Assembly (NCBI RefSeq): GCF_002934665.1
Contig: NZ_NIRS01000005.1
Location: forward strand, 186,001-250,000
Reading direction: 5' to 3'
Length of the DNA: 64,000 nt
DNA from: Pseudomonas laurylsulfatiphila
Lineage (GTDB): Bacteria; Pseudomonadota; Gammaproteobacteria; Pseudomonadales; Pseudomonadaceae
In this document: in pieces, positions 1 to 10,367 of the stretch
How the letters are laid out: each line of letters opens with the position of its first letter
Position numbering within the stretch: the first letter of the stretch is position 1
Program-made: the position numbers and the translations under genes
The notes under the pieces: generated by a model
Told to the model about the DNA's origin: nothing
The model's input: only the letters and a program-made list of their open reading frames with translations
The model's database searches: none

Positions 1-234
1 TGGGGCCAACTGATCGAAAACGGCGAACTCAAGGGGGTGGTAAAGAATCCCAATTACAGGGGCATCTCCGCGCAGTTCTGGAAAAGCCTCAGCGCCGTCG
101 GCGATGCCAGCACTTTCAAGGTCCTCGGCACACCGAATTGCGGCAAGGGCGAGCCGAACCAGGTGATCCGCGTCGGCCACGCGTCACCGGCCTGCGTGTT
201 CAGTAACGTTGATGTATTCGGAGGAGACGCCTGA
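1..234 (+). CDS. TldD-like metalloprotease-family protein, C-terminal end only
   Basis: The reading frame is open from the first base and ends at TGA 232-234, so only the last 77 residues are present and the start lies upstream of the window. The fragment (WGQLIENGELKGVVKNPNYRG onward, ending NVDVFGGDA) resembles the C-terminal domain of TldD/PmbA proteins. These act as TldD-TldE pairs that trim peptides or degrade unfolded substrates. The stop overlaps the start of the next family member (TGATG), which supports a translationally coupled pair. It is probably a second TldD/TldE-like pair rather than canonical tldD/pmbA, but the fragment is too short to be sure. Confidence 0.7.
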   Translation, partial: WGQLIENGELKGVVKNPNYRGISAQFWKSLSAVGDASTFKVLGTPNCGKGEPNQVIRVGHASPACVFSNVDVFGGDA

Positions 235-1571
235 TGCATCCGTCAATCAGCCAGTCCGCATCGTTCAAGGCGCTGGTCAACAGCCTGCGTGCAGCGCTTC
301 ACGAGCCCGAACAGTTCACCCTCAGCTACGCCGCCGAATCCTCGGCCTTCATACGTTTCAACCACGCCAAGGTGCGTCAGGCCGGTCAGGTGCAGCAGGC
401 GAGCATCGGCCTGAAACTGATCAACGAAGGCCGCCATGCCGACCTGCAAATCACTTTGGCCGGCGACCCCCAGGTTGATCTGCAACGTTTGAACGAAGGC
501 CTGCAACAGCTGCGCGACACCTTGCCGCTGCTACCTCCGGACCCGTATCTGCTGCTCAACCACAATGGCTGGCAGAGCAACAACGTGCAGGCCCAACCGC
601 TGCCGGACACCGAACAGGTGGTCGCGCAAATCTCCCAGGCCGCCGAAGGCCTGGATCTTGTCGGTTTCTACGCTGCCGGACCGATCAGTCGTGGCTTTGC
701 CAGTTCTTCGGGCGCCTTCGGCTGGCATCAGGCCAACAGTTTCAATTTCGACTTCAGCCTGTTCCACGAGAACGGCCAGGCGGTAAAGGCCAGCTATGCC
801 GGGCAGGACTGGAACAGCGAAGGCTTTGCCAAACGCTTCGAGCAAGCCCGCGAGCAGCTTGAGTTTCTGGGACGGCCGCTACGCACGTTGGCGCCCGGCC
901 AGTACCGTGCTTACCTGGCACCGGCGGCGCTGGAAGAAATCATGGGCATGCTGTGCTGGGGTGGTTTCTCGGCACAGTCGATTGCCAGCAAAAGCAGCCC
1001 GCTGCAAAGGCTCTACGGTGGCGACAGCGCGTTCAGCCCGCTGGTCTCGCTGGACGAAAAAGTCAGCGGCTCACTGAGCCCGGCGTTTTCCGATGAAGGT
1101 TATCCACGCAGTGACCTGGGGTTGATCGTCAACGGCAAGGCCGGGGCACAACTGGTCAGTTCGCGCAGCGCCGCGGAGTACGGTTTGACTGCCAACGGCG
1201 CCAGCGGTGGTGAATCCCCGAGCGCGCTGAACATGAAAGCCGGGGCATTGCCTGACGCGGACATCCTCAAGCAGTTGGGTACGGGGCTGTACATCAGCAA
1301 CCTGTGGTACCTGAACTTTTCGGATCAACCGGCCGCACGCCTGACCGGCATGACCCGCTTTGCCACGTTCTGGGTCGAGAACGGCGAGATTCAAGCACCG
1401 GTCAACACCATGCGCTTTGATGACAGCGCCTTCAGCCTGCTCGGTTCGCGGCTGGAAGCGTTGACCGCGGAGCGGGAGTTGTTGCTGTCGGCGAGTACGT
1501 ACAGCCAGCGGGCGACGGCGTCGGCGTTGTTGCCGGGGGCGTTGGTCAGTCGTTTGACGTTAACCCTATAG
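234..1571 (+). CDS. TldD/PmbA family protein (TldE-like partner)
   Basis: This 445-residue protein overlaps the upstream TldD-like gene by one base (TGATG), which points to a coupled two-subunit complex. Its length matches TldE/PmbA-type partners (about 440-450 residues). The stretch LEEIMGMLCWGGFSAQSIASK and a Gly-rich C-terminal half are in keeping with the family. I see no HExxxH zinc motif, as expected for the non-catalytic TldE-type subunit; the catalytic HExxxH would be in the truncated upstream gene. In known systems the pair is cytoplasmic and processes small peptides. A REP doublet follows immediately. The specific substrate cannot be inferred. Confidence 0.8.
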   Translation: MHPSISQSASFKALVNSLRAALHEPEQFTLSYAAESSAFIRFNHAKVRQAGQVQQASIGLKLINEGRHADLQITLAGDPQVDLQRLNEGLQQLRDTLPLLPPDPYLLLNHNGWQSNNVQAQPLPDTEQVVAQISQAAEGLDLVGFYAAGPISRGFASSSGAFGWHQANSFNFDFSLFHENGQAVKASYAGQDWNSEGFAKRFEQAREQLEFLGRPLRTLAPGQYRAYLAPAALEEIMGMLCWGGFSAQSIASKSSPLQRLYGGDSAFSPLVSLDEKVSGSLSPAFSDEGYPRSDLGLIVNGKAGAQLVSSRSAAEYGLTANGASGGESPSALNMKAGALPDADILKQLGTGLYISNLWYLNFSDQPAARLTGMTRFATFWVENGEIQAPVNTMRFDDSAFSLLGSRLEALTAERELLLSASTYSQRATASALLPGALVSRLTLTL

Positions 1572-1582
1572 CAACGCAACAA

Positions 1583-1674
1583 CTGTAGGAGCTGGCTTGC
1601 CAGCGATGAGTCCGTCACATCCAACACAGATGTTGGCTGACAGTCCGCCATCGCCGGCAAGCCAGCTCCTACAG
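1583..1674. repeat. REP doublet R1 (GCTGGC family, heads outward)
   Basis: Two inverted copies of a REP unit (CTGTAGGAGCTGGCTTGCC and its complement) flank an unrelated spacer and can fold into one long hairpin. The right arm carries GCCGGC where the left has GCTGGC. It lies between the TldE-like gene and the mdtD-like gene. Confidence 0.9.
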
Positions 1675-1708
1675 GAACGGAGCAAAGCTCACACTGACAA
1701 GAGGTCCC

Positions 1709-3136
1709 ATGCCCAACCGCCCACCTCTCGACGCCGTGACCGCCCGCTGGATACCCTGGGTCGTCGCCATTGCCTTCTTCATGCAGTCCCTCGACGGGAC
1801 GATTCTCAACACCGCCCTGCCGGCCATGGCCCGCGACCTGGCCGAGGACCCATTGCGCATGCAGGGGGTGATCATCGCCTACATGCTCACGGTCGCCTTG
1901 CTGATCCCGGCTTCGGGCTGGATCGCCGACCGTTTTGGCACCAGGAAGATTTTCTTCAGCGCAATCCTGCTGTTCAGTCTCGGCTCGTTGCTCTGCGCAT
2001 TGTCGAGCAGCCTGAGCCTGCTGATCGGCGCCCGGGTGATCCAGGGCCTGGGCGGGGCGTTGATGCTGCCGGTCGGGCGGCTGGTGGTGCTGCGCGCCTA
2101 CCCGCGTTCGGAACTGGTGCGGATCATGGGCTTCATCACCATTCCCGGGCTGCTCGGCCCGCTGATCGGCCCGACCATGGGCGGCTGGATGGTGCAGTAC
2201 CTGACCTGGCACTGGATCTTCCTGATCAACCTGCCGGTGGGGCTGGTGGGATGCTACGCCGTGTGGAGATTCATCCCGGACCTGCGCGGCTCGGAACGCA
2301 CCCGTTTCGACAGCCTGGGCTTCGTGCTGTTCGGCGCAGCGATGATTCTGATCACCATCGCCATGGAAGGCCTGGGCGAATTGCACCTGCCGCACCTGCG
2401 GGTGATGTTGCTGCTGTTCGGCGGCATGGCGTGCCTGGCGGCATACTGGCTGCGCGCCGGGCACATCGAGAACCCGTTGTTCGCGCCGTCGCTGTTCAAG
2501 ACCCGGACCTTTGCCGTGGGCATTCTCGGCAACCTGTTCGCCCGTCTCGGCAGCGGCGCCCTGCCCTTTCTGGTGCCGTTGCTGTTGCAAGTGGCGCTGG
2601 GCTATTCGCCGTCCCAGGCCGGGATGAGCATGTTGCCGCTGGCCGCTGCGGCGATGATCGCCAAGTGGGTGGCACGGCCGCTGATCGAGCGTCTGGGTTA
2701 CCGCATCGTGCTGACCGGCAACACCCTGGCACTGGGCATCATGCTGGCGAGCATGGGCCTGGTCAGCGAGCAGACGCCGTATTGGCTGCTGTTGTGCCTG
2801 CTGGCGATCCTTGGCGCGATCAACTCCCTGCAGTTCACCGCGATGAACACCGTGACCCTGATCGATCTCGACGACGCCAGCGCCAGCAGCGGCAACAGCC
2901 TGCTGTCGGTGGTCGCGCAATTGTCCCTGAGCCTGGGCGTTGCCTGCGCCGGGGCGTTGCTTGGCGGCTTTACGGCGGAGATTGGTAATGATGGCGTGGA
3001 CACGGTCCTGGGGGCATTCCAATTGACCTTCGTGACCGTGGGAATCATGGCGATGCTGGCCGCTACGATCTTCTCTCAACTGTCAAAAAATGACGGACGG
3101 CGAGTTAAACGTCCGGAAGAACACATAGAGCCTTAG
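1709..3136 (+). CDS. mdtD: MdtD-type multidrug MFS transporter (DHA2 family)
   Basis: This 475-residue, very hydrophobic protein is probably a proton-driven exporter of the DHA2 (14-helix) family in the inner membrane. The N-terminus (FMQSLDGTILNTALPAMA) carries the DHA2 motif in helix 1. Motif A is seen as GWIADRFGTRKIF near residue 71, and the motif C region GLLGPLIGPTMGGW around residue 150. Sequence and length agree closely with E. coli MdtD (about 470 residues). In E. coli mdtD sits with the mdtABC pump; here it stands alone, so the substrate is unknown. The start ATG follows ACAAGAGGT, a plausible ribosome-binding site. Confidence 0.85.
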   Translation: MPNRPPLDAVTARWIPWVVAIAFFMQSLDGTILNTALPAMARDLAEDPLRMQGVIIAYMLTVALLIPASGWIADRFGTRKIFFSAILLFSLGSLLCALSSSLSLLIGARVIQGLGGALMLPVGRLVVLRAYPRSELVRIMGFITIPGLLGPLIGPTMGGWMVQYLTWHWIFLINLPVGLVGCYAVWRFIPDLRGSERTRFDSLGFVLFGAAMILITIAMEGLGELHLPHLRVMLLLFGGMACLAAYWLRAGHIENPLFAPSLFKTRTFAVGILGNLFARLGSGALPFLVPLLLQVALGYSPSQAGMSMLPLAAAAMIAKWVARPLIERLGYRIVLTGNTLALGIMLASMGLVSEQTPYWLLLCLLAILGAINSLQFTAMNTVTLIDLDDASASSGNSLLSVVAQLSLSLGVACAGALLGGFTAEIGNDGVDTVLGAFQLTFVTVGIMAMLAATIFSQLSKNDGRRVKRPEEHIEP

Positions 3137-3193
3137 GGCGAATGGCCACCGGACTGGTACACTGCGCGACATTTTGTTTTGCAGGCCAGTCCC

Positions 3194-4579
<1,386 letters not shown>

Positions 4580-4592
4580 AAACGCATCGCCC

Positions 4593-4696
4593 CCTGTAGG
4601 AGCGAGCCTGCTCGCGATGGACGACAGAACACCGCTGGGTATCAGACACCCCGCGTTATCGTTGACGTCCATCGCGAGCAGGCTCGCTCCTACAGG
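4593..4696. repeat. REP doublet R2 (GCGAGC family, ~104 bp, heads outward)
   Basis: Inverted copies of CCTGTAGGAGCGAGCCTGCT flank a spacer that contains GTTATCGTTGACGTCC. The same spacer signature is found in R7, R8 and the copy inside chpA (R21), so these are members of one composite element. It lies between dbpA and the YhiN-like gene. Confidence 0.92.
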
Positions 4697-4731
4697 TTTG
4701 TTTTGTGGTGAGTCATCAAGAGGACACCGTT

Positions 4732-5910
4732 TTGCGCTCTACCGAAGTCGTGATCATTGGCGCTGGCGCCGCAGGGTTGATGTGTGCGCTGACCGCCGCC
4801 GGGCGCGGGCGCAAGGTGCTGCTGCTCGACCATGCCAATAAGGCCGGCAAGAAAATCCTGATGTCGGGCGGTGGCCGCTGCAATTTCACCAACATGTACA
4901 CTGAACCGGGCAATTTTCTTTCGCAGAACGCGCATTTCTGCAAATCGGCCCTGGCCCGTTACACCCAATGGGATTTCATCGCCATGGTGGCCAAGCACGG
5001 CGTGCCGTACCACGAGAAAAAACTCGGCCAGTTGTTCTGCGATAACAAATCCAGCGACATCCTCGAAATGCTGCTGAACGAGTGCGATCAGGTCGGCGTC
5101 AGCCTGCACCTGGACACCTCTATCCAGACCATCGAGAAACTTGAGAAGGGCTATTTGCTGGACACGACCCTCGACCAGATCACCTGCGAATCCCTGGTGA
5201 TCGCCACTGGCGGCCTGTCGATCCCGACGCTGGGCGCCACCGGTTTCGGTTACCAGGTGGCCAGGCAGTTCGGCCACGAGCTGCTGCCGACCCGCGCCGG
5301 TCTGGTGCCATTCACCATCACCGATCAGCTCAAGGTGTTGTGCACCGAGTTGTCCGGTACCTCGGTGGATTGCCTGGTGAGCTGCAACGACCAGAGCTTC
5401 CGCGAGAACATCCTGTTTACCCACCGCGGCCTCAGTGGCCCGGCGATTTTGCAGATCTCGTCGTTCTGGGAGTCCGGCGATACCGTCGAGATCAACCTGA
5501 TGCCGGATCACGACGTGCCGGGCTGGCTGCAACAGCAACAGGCCGAACGCCCCAACAGCGAGCTGAAAACCCTGCTCGGTGAAATCTTCACCAAGAAGAT
5601 GGCCAACCTGCTGGCGGACAACTGGTTCGTCTCCAAACCGATGAAGCAGTACACCCACGCGGAACTGGCTGACATCGCCGAGAAACTGGCGAGCTGGAAA
5701 GTCGTGCCGGCGGGCACCGAAGGTTATCGCACCGCCGAGGTGACCCTGGGCGGCGTCAACACCAATGAAGTGTCGTCCAAGACCATGGAATCGCTGAAAA
5801 GCCCGGGCCTGTACTTCATCGGTGAAGTGCTGGATGTCACCGGGCATCTGGGCGGATTCAACTTCCAGTGGGCCTGGGCTTCTGGCTACGCGGCGGCGCA
5901 GTACGTCTGA
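4732..5910 (+). CDS. NAD(P)/FAD-dependent oxidoreductase, YhiN/HI0933 family
   Basis: This is a flavoprotein of the HI0933/YhiN family. The N-terminus has the dinucleotide-binding motif VVIIGAGAAGLMCA. It is followed by the family signature SGGGRCNFTN near residue 45, the motif IATGGLSIPTLGATG, and a C-terminal FAD-contacting segment LYFIGEVLDVTGHLGGFNFQ. I chose TTG 4732 (392 residues) because AAGAGGA at 4718-4724 is well spaced from it and it puts the first beta strand at the N-terminus. Two in-frame GTG codons at 4705 and 4708 would add nine or eight residues and lie just past the REP doublet. The physiological substrate of the family is unsettled. Confidence 0.85.
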   Translation: MRSTEVVIIGAGAAGLMCALTAAGRGRKVLLLDHANKAGKKILMSGGGRCNFTNMYTEPGNFLSQNAHFCKSALARYTQWDFIAMVAKHGVPYHEKKLGQLFCDNKSSDILEMLLNECDQVGVSLHLDTSIQTIEKLEKGYLLDTTLDQITCESLVIATGGLSIPTLGATGFGYQVARQFGHELLPTRAGLVPFTITDQLKVLCTELSGTSVDCLVSCNDQSFRENILFTHRGLSGPAILQISSFWESGDTVEINLMPDHDVPGWLQQQQAERPNSELKTLLGEIFTKKMANLLADNWFVSKPMKQYTHAELADIAEKLASWKVVPAGTEGYRTAEVTLGGVNTNEVSSKTMESLKSPGLYFIGEVLDVTGHLGGFNFQWAWASGYAAAQYV

Positions 5911-5941
5911 CCCCACATTTCTCTAATGCGAAATGCAATCA

Positions 5942-6033
5942 CTGTGGGAGCTGGCTTGCCAGCGATGAGGTCGGTACATCCAACATCTTTGTTGACTGTC
6001 AGACCGCTATCGCTGGCAAGCCAGCTCCCACAG
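5942..6033. repeat. REP doublet R3 (GCTGGC family, heads outward)
   Basis: Inverted arms CTGTGGGAGCTGGCTTGCCA and its complement lie 92 bases end to end. This copy has the GTGGGAGC variant of the head in both arms. Confidence 0.9.
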
Positions 6034-6175
6034 GGTTCTTTGCCAATCTCAAAGATTGCGGTCGGCACAGGATCTCAAAGGAACAGATTTTGCTGTCTGA
6101 TGTGATCGGCGCCATTGCGTCGGCGTCATTAGTGGCTCAATTTAGCGTCATTGCCTCGGAAGGCCTTCGCACTTC

Positions 6176-8359
6176 ATGTCATCGACTTCGTTCCGCCAGT
6201 CTCTGCGGCGCCTTTGGGCGCTGGATAAATTCAGCTACAGCGTGCGGGTATTCATTGCCCTGACCGGCACTATGGCGCTGTGTTGGTATCAGGACGAAAT
6301 GGGCCTGCTGATCCCGTTGTTCCTGGGTATTATCGCCAGCGCCTTGGCCGAGACCGACGACAGCTGGCAGGGTCGTCTCAACGCGCTGGCGGTGACGCTG
6401 GTGTGTTTCGCTGTCGCCGCCCTGTCCGTCGAACTGCTCTTCCCCTACCCCTCGCTGTTTATTATCGCTTTCGCCCTGGCCGCGTTCTGCCTGACCATGC
6501 TCGGTGCCCTCGGCGAGCGCTATGGCGCGATTGCTTCGGCAACCCTGATCCTGTCGGTCTACACCATGATCGGCGTGGACCAGCGTGGCGGCGCGGTTAC
6601 CGACGTCTGGCACGAGCCGGTGCTACTGGTGGCCGGTGCCGCCTGGTATGGCCTGCTGTCGGTGTTGTGGCAGGCACTGTTTTCCAATCAGCCGGTGCAG
6701 CAGAGCCTGGCGCGGTTGTTCCGCGAGTTGGGCTATTACCTGAAGCTGAAATCCTCGCTGTTCGAGCCGGTCCGGCAGATGGACGTGGAGGCGCGGCGCC
6801 TGGAACTGGCCCAGCAGAACGGCCGGGTGGTGGCGGCATTGAATGCCTCCAAGGAAATCATCCTGCACCGGGTCGGCAACGGCCGCCCGGGGTCGAAGGT
6901 CAGCCGCTACCTGAAACTGTACTTCCTCGCCCAGGACATCCACGAACGCGCCAGCTCTTCACACTATCCGTACAACGCACTCGCAGAAGCGTTTTTCCAC
7001 AGTGACGTCATGTTCCGCTGCCAACGCCTGTTGCGCCAGCAAGGCAAAGCCTGCCGTGCCCTGGCCGAATCGATCCAGATGCGTCAACCGTTCACCTATG
7101 ACGCCAGTTTCACCGAGGCTCTCAGCGATCTGGATGCCTCTCTCGAACACCTGCGCATCCAGAGCAACCCGGCCTGGCGCGGCCTGCTGCGTTCGCTGCG
7201 GGCACTGGCGGCCAACCTCGGCACCCTCGACCGCTTGCTCAGCGATGCCAGCAACCCCGACGCCCTGGCCGACGCCACCGACAGCAGCTTGCTCGACCGT
7301 TCGCCACGCAACCTCAAGGATGTGTGGGTGCGACTGCGCACGCAGCTGACGCCGACCTCGTTGCTGTTCCGTCATGCCCTGCGATTGCCCCTGGCGTTGA
7401 GCATCGGCTACGCCATGGTGCATTTGATTCACCCGTCCCAGGGCTACTGGATCATCCTCACCACGCTGTTCGTCTGCCAACCGAACTACGGCGCCACCCG
7501 CCGCAAACTCGGTCAACGGATCATTGGCACCGCCATCGGCCTGACGTTGGCCTGGGCGCTGTTCGACCTGTTCCCGAATCCGCTGATCCAGTCGTGCTTC
7601 GCCATTGCCGCCGGGGTCGTGTTCTTTACCAACCGCACCACCCGCTACACCCTGGCGACGGCGGCAATTACCTTGATGGTGCTGTTCTGCTTCAACCAGG
7701 TGGGTGACGGTTACGGATTATTCGTGCCACGGCTGTTCGATACCTTGCTCGGCAGCCTGATCGCCGGCCTGGCGGTGTTCCTGTTCTTGCCGGACTGGCA
7801 GGGCCGGCGCCTGAACAAAGTGCTGGCCAACACCCTGGCCTGCAACAGCATTTACCTGCGCCAGATCATGCAGCAATACGCGGCAGGCAAAAGCGACGAC
7901 CTGGCCTACCGCCTGGCCCGCCGCAACGCGCACAACGCCGACGCGGCGCTGTCGACCACGCTGGCCAATATGCTGATGGAGCCGGGGCATTTCCGAAAGG
8001 AAGCGGACGTGGGCTTCCGCTTCCTGGTGCTGTCGCACACGCTGCTCAGTTACCTGTCGGGCCTGGGTGCGCACCGGGAAACCCAACTGCCGGCAGACGT
8101 GCGTGAACAGTTGATCGAGGGGGCCGGGGTGAAACTGGCTGCCAGCATCGACGAGATCGCCCAGGGGCTGGCGAGCAAGGCTTCGATTGCGATCCAGAGC
8201 GATGAAGAAGAAGCACTGGCCAATGAGCTGGAACAAATGCCGGATGAAATCGATGAAGGCCAGCGGCTGGTGCAGACGCAGTTGGCATTGATCTGCCGAC
8301 AGCTCGGGCCATTGCGGACACTGGCGGCACATCTCATCAAGGACACCATTGAGGATTGA
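6176..8359 (+). CDS. yccS: YccS/FUSC family inner-membrane protein
   Basis: This 727-residue protein has the duplicated arrangement of the YccS (TIGR01666) family: about six transmembrane helices near residues 20-165, a long soluble segment, a second group of helices around residues 400-550 (for example HPSQGYWIILTTLFVCQPNYGATRRKLGQR, the FUSC-type motif), and a soluble C-terminal domain. FUSC-type proteins are linked to aromatic-acid efflux, but no substrate is established for YccS. Translation probably starts at ATG 6176, with GGAAGG about ten bases upstream. It stands alone between two REP doublets. The gene name rests on overall similarity. Confidence 0.8.
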   Translation: MSSTSFRQSLRRLWALDKFSYSVRVFIALTGTMALCWYQDEMGLLIPLFLGIIASALAETDDSWQGRLNALAVTLVCFAVAALSVELLFPYPSLFIIAFALAAFCLTMLGALGERYGAIASATLILSVYTMIGVDQRGGAVTDVWHEPVLLVAGAAWYGLLSVLWQALFSNQPVQQSLARLFRELGYYLKLKSSLFEPVRQMDVEARRLELAQQNGRVVAALNASKEIILHRVGNGRPGSKVSRYLKLYFLAQDIHERASSSHYPYNALAEAFFHSDVMFRCQRLLRQQGKACRALAESIQMRQPFTYDASFTEALSDLDASLEHLRIQSNPAWRGLLRSLRALAANLGTLDRLLSDASNPDALADATDSSLLDRSPRNLKDVWVRLRTQLTPTSLLFRHALRLPLALSIGYAMVHLIHPSQGYWIILTTLFVCQPNYGATRRKLGQRIIGTAIGLTLAWALFDLFPNPLIQSCFAIAAGVVFFTNRTTRYTLATAAITLMVLFCFNQVGDGYGLFVPRLFDTLLGSLIAGLAVFLFLPDWQGRRLNKVLANTLACNSIYLRQIMQQYAAGKSDDLAYRLARRNAHNADAALSTTLANMLMEPGHFRKEADVGFRFLVLSHTLLSYLSGLGAHRETQLPADVREQLIEGAGVKLAASIDEIAQGLASKASIAIQSDEEEALANELEQMPDEIDEGQRLVQTQLALICRQLGPLRTLAAHLIKDTIED

Positions 8360-8384
8360 GAGGTGCGGTGTCTGGAATGGCGTA

Positions 8385-8460
8385 ATCGCTGGCAAGCCAG
8401 CTCCTACAGTTGATCCGTGGTGCAACGCAGATTACCTGTAGGAGCTGGCTTGCCAGCGAT
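8385..8460. repeat. REP doublet R4 (GCTGGC family, heads inward)
   Basis: ATCGCTGGCAAGCCAGCTCC and its complement face each other with the GTAGGAGC heads on the inside, separated by a short spacer. It separates yccS from the convergent solute-binding gene. Confidence 0.88.
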
Positions 8461-8485
8461 AAGGCCATCAGCCCCACCACAAAGC

Positions 8486-9223
8486 CTACATCCCATGCTG
8501 CTTCATCAACTTTTCATAACTCCCGTCCGCCTTCATCGCCGCAATCTCCCGGTCGAATCCGGCAACGATCTGCTCATGCTGAGGGTTCTTCAGGCTGACC
8601 AGAATATGCAGGCTGTTCTCGCTCAAAGCCTTGGGCAGGAATTCCACGGCGTTTCGTACCTTGGGTGACTCGCGGGCCAGGTAATAGCGGGCGACGTACT
8701 CATCTTCCAGCGTCAGTTTGACCCGGTCGGCAGCGACCATACGCACGGCCATGGCGAAGCTGTGCACGGGGATTTTCTGCAACGAGTCATCGTTGTCAAA
8801 CCCGGGCGAATAGGCGTAACCGCGCACGACGGCAATCGGATAGGTGTGCAATTGCTGCAGGTTATTGAATTCGATGGGCGCGTCCTTACGCTTGAGAAAA
8901 CGTACGCGATTGAGCAAGTATTCGCCGGAAAACTGGCCGAGCCTTGTACGCTCCTCGGTGTACCAGGCATTGACCAGCACGTCGTATCGGCCCTCACCCA
9001 ACCCCATCAAGGCCCGCGCCCAAGGCGCTTGTTCAAACTCACTGGCATAGCCGGCCCTGGCGAGCGCGGTACTGACAATGTCCGTGGCCAGGCCACCGTT
9101 GACGAGCGTGGCATCGGTAAAGGGTGGCCAGGCATCAGCGACCAACCGCAGTTTTTCTGCCGCCGCCCCCTGAACCAGCAACAGCAATCCAATCAAAGCA
9201 AAAGCTCGATGCAATCGCGGCAT
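8486..9223 (-). CDS. Periplasmic solute-binding protein, amino-acid type (SBP family 3)
   Basis: This is a 245-residue exported protein. The N-terminus MPRLHRAFALIGLLLLVQGAAAEK is a signal peptide with cleavage likely after AAA. The mature part opens with LRLVADAWPPFTD, the usual start of the family 3 (polar amino-acid) binding fold. ALMGLGEGRYDVLVNAWYTEER corresponds to the ligand-binding hinge region. No permease or ATPase gene lies nearby, so this could be an orphan binding protein or serve a transporter elsewhere. It converges on yccS across REP doublet R4. The ligand is unknown. Confidence 0.78.
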   Translation of the reverse strand: MPRLHRAFALIGLLLLVQGAAAEKLRLVADAWPPFTDATLVNGGLATDIVSTALARAGYASEFEQAPWARALMGLGEGRYDVLVNAWYTEERTRLGQFSGEYLLNRVRFLKRKDAPIEFNNLQQLHTYPIAVVRGYAYSPGFDNDDSLQKIPVHSFAMAVRMVAADRVKLTLEDEYVARYYLARESPKVRNAVEFLPKALSENSLHILVSLKNPQHEQIVAGFDREIAAMKADGSYEKLMKQHGM

Positions 9224-9479
9224 GCTAGAAAATCCTTAGCGGGCGATTGCCCGACGTGTTTCAGCCAAAACCCCAAGGCCCCTGATCCGGCAATACCCGG
9301 GTACTCAACATTAGCTCATCGAAGCCACAGCACAGCGCTTCGATCCAGATTACACAAAGAAGACATCCACGCGAGAAATGAATGATGGCATTTTGGCCTT
9401 TGTCACAGATTCTCCCGCCATAAAGACTTCTGGCGTGACTGCGCTTAGTATCGGAACGACGTTTTCAGGGAATCAAAAC

Positions 9480-9932
9480 ATGACAGTCGATTGGATTTGC
9501 AAACATCACAGCGACCTGGGCAAGGAGCAGCTGTACGCCATTTTGCAGCTGCGCGCGCAAGTGTTCGTCGTCGAGCAGAAATGCGTTTACCAGGATATCG
9601 ATGGCCAGGACCTGGATGGCGACACCTGCCACGTGATGGCCTGGGACGGTAACCAGCTGGTGGCCTACCTGCGGTTACTTGACCCGCAATCGCAGGGCGG
9701 CGACGTAGTGATCGGGCGGGTGATCATTGCCCCGCAGGCACGCGGCGTGGGCCTGGGGCATGAACTGATGGGCCAGGCGTTGAAACAGATCGAGAAGTAC
9801 TGGCCCGGCCTGCCGGTCTACCTTTCGGCCCAGGCGCATTTGCAGGGGTATTACGGGCGCTATGGGTTTGTCGTGGCGGGTGAGGAGTATGTGGAAGATG
9901 GCATTCCACACATTGGCATGCGTCGCCCTTAA
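9480..9932 (+). CDS. GNAT acetyltransferase, ElaA-like
   Basis: This is a 150-residue GNAT-fold protein. The N-terminal block ELYAILQLRAQVFVVEQKC followed by YQDIDGQDLD is typical of ElaA, and the acetyl-CoA pyrophosphate loop is seen as RGVGLGHELM (Q/RxxGxG/A type) in the middle. I chose ATG 9480 over an upstream in-frame ATG at 9378 because the ElaA fold begins directly here; the upstream 34 residues look unlike any domain. The substrate is not known. It lies alone between the solute-binding gene and REP doublet R5. Confidence 0.82.
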   Translation: MTVDWICKHHSDLGKEQLYAILQLRAQVFVVEQKCVYQDIDGQDLDGDTCHVMAWDGNQLVAYLRLLDPQSQGGDVVIGRVIIAPQARGVGLGHELMGQALKQIEKYWPGLPVYLSAQAHLQGYYGRYGFVVAGEEYVEDGIPHIGMRRP

Positions 9933-9939
9933 AGACCCT

Positions 9940-10002
9940 ATCGCTGGCAAGCCAGCTCCTACAAGGACGGTGTAGACCTGTGGGAGCTGGCTTGCCAGCG
10001 AT
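9940..10002. repeat. REP doublet R5 (GCTGGC family, heads inward)
   Basis: Compact doublet with heads facing inward: a GTAGGAGC-type arm at 9940-9963 and a GTGGGAGC-type arm at 9979-10002. The short spacer allows an almost uninterrupted hairpin between the two convergent genes. Confidence 0.88.
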
Positions 10003-10027
10003 GGCGTCAGCTCAGGTACCGCAAATC

Positions 10028-10324
10028 TCAGGGATACTCCAGCACCGCCTTGATCTGCCGCAGATTACGCTCGATCCACCCCCGATCAATCGCCCCCCAC
10101 TCGCGAATCCGATAGCGCCCCGCATGGTTGCGCGCGCCTTCTTCCTGCTCGAATTCACAGACGATATCCAGGTCCGCCAACGCCGCGATGGTGTCCTGCG
10201 CCGTGCGCCGGGGCATGCCGGTCACTTCGGTGAGCGCCGGGACGCTGCTGGCCAGTCCGCTGTCGATCAGGTACGCCACATACAACCGGCGATAGAAGCT
10301 GCTCTTGGTCTTGCTCACGTCCAT
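10028..10324 (-). CDS. Small winged helix-turn-helix protein
   Basis: This 98-residue protein resembles the winged-helix family PF09904 (HTH_43). The middle (LTEVTGMPRRTAQDTIAALADL) reads as a helix-turn-helix, and the C-terminal half (CEFEQEEGARNHAGRYRI) as the wing. No sensor domain is visible. It lies downstream of, and on the same strand as, the metallopeptidase gene with a REP singlet between them; the two could be co-transcribed. The regulated genes are unknown. Confidence 0.7.
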   Translation of the reverse strand: MDVSKTKSSFYRRLYVAYLIDSGLASSVPALTEVTGMPRRTAQDTIAALADLDIVCEFEQEEGARNHAGRYRIREWGAIDRGWIERNLRQIKAVLEYP

Positions 10325-10337
10325 CCATTGCTCCTTA

Positions 10338-10367
10338 AAAGATCGCAGCCTGCGGCAGCTCCTACAG
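10338..10367. repeat. REP singlet (GCAGCC family) at the end of the metallopeptidase gene
   Basis: A single REP unit, AAAGATCGCAGCCTGCGGCA followed by GCTCCTACAG, with no inverted partner close by. Its head overlaps the stop codon of the minus-strand metallopeptidase gene: the TAG stop is part of the conserved CTGTAGGAGC. Confidence 0.85.

Noticed and set aside
1391..3079. Long minus-strand open frame opposite mdtD
   Set aside because: It is antisense to a clear MFS transporter, and its composition (many Gln, His, Arg, Ala) is the typical mirror of a GC-rich gene.
5868..6263. Open frame running across REP doublet R3
   Set aside because: It is open mainly because REP sequence has few stops (it contains the GSWLASDE-type translation); no real gene is supported.
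8410..8598. Small frames starting in REP doublet R4
   Set aside because: They read SWLASDK-like REP translation and then the antisense of a solute-binding gene.
9378..9479. Upstream N-terminal extension of the ElaA-like protein
   Set aside because: The 34 extra residues match no fold, and the usual family start is ATG 9480.
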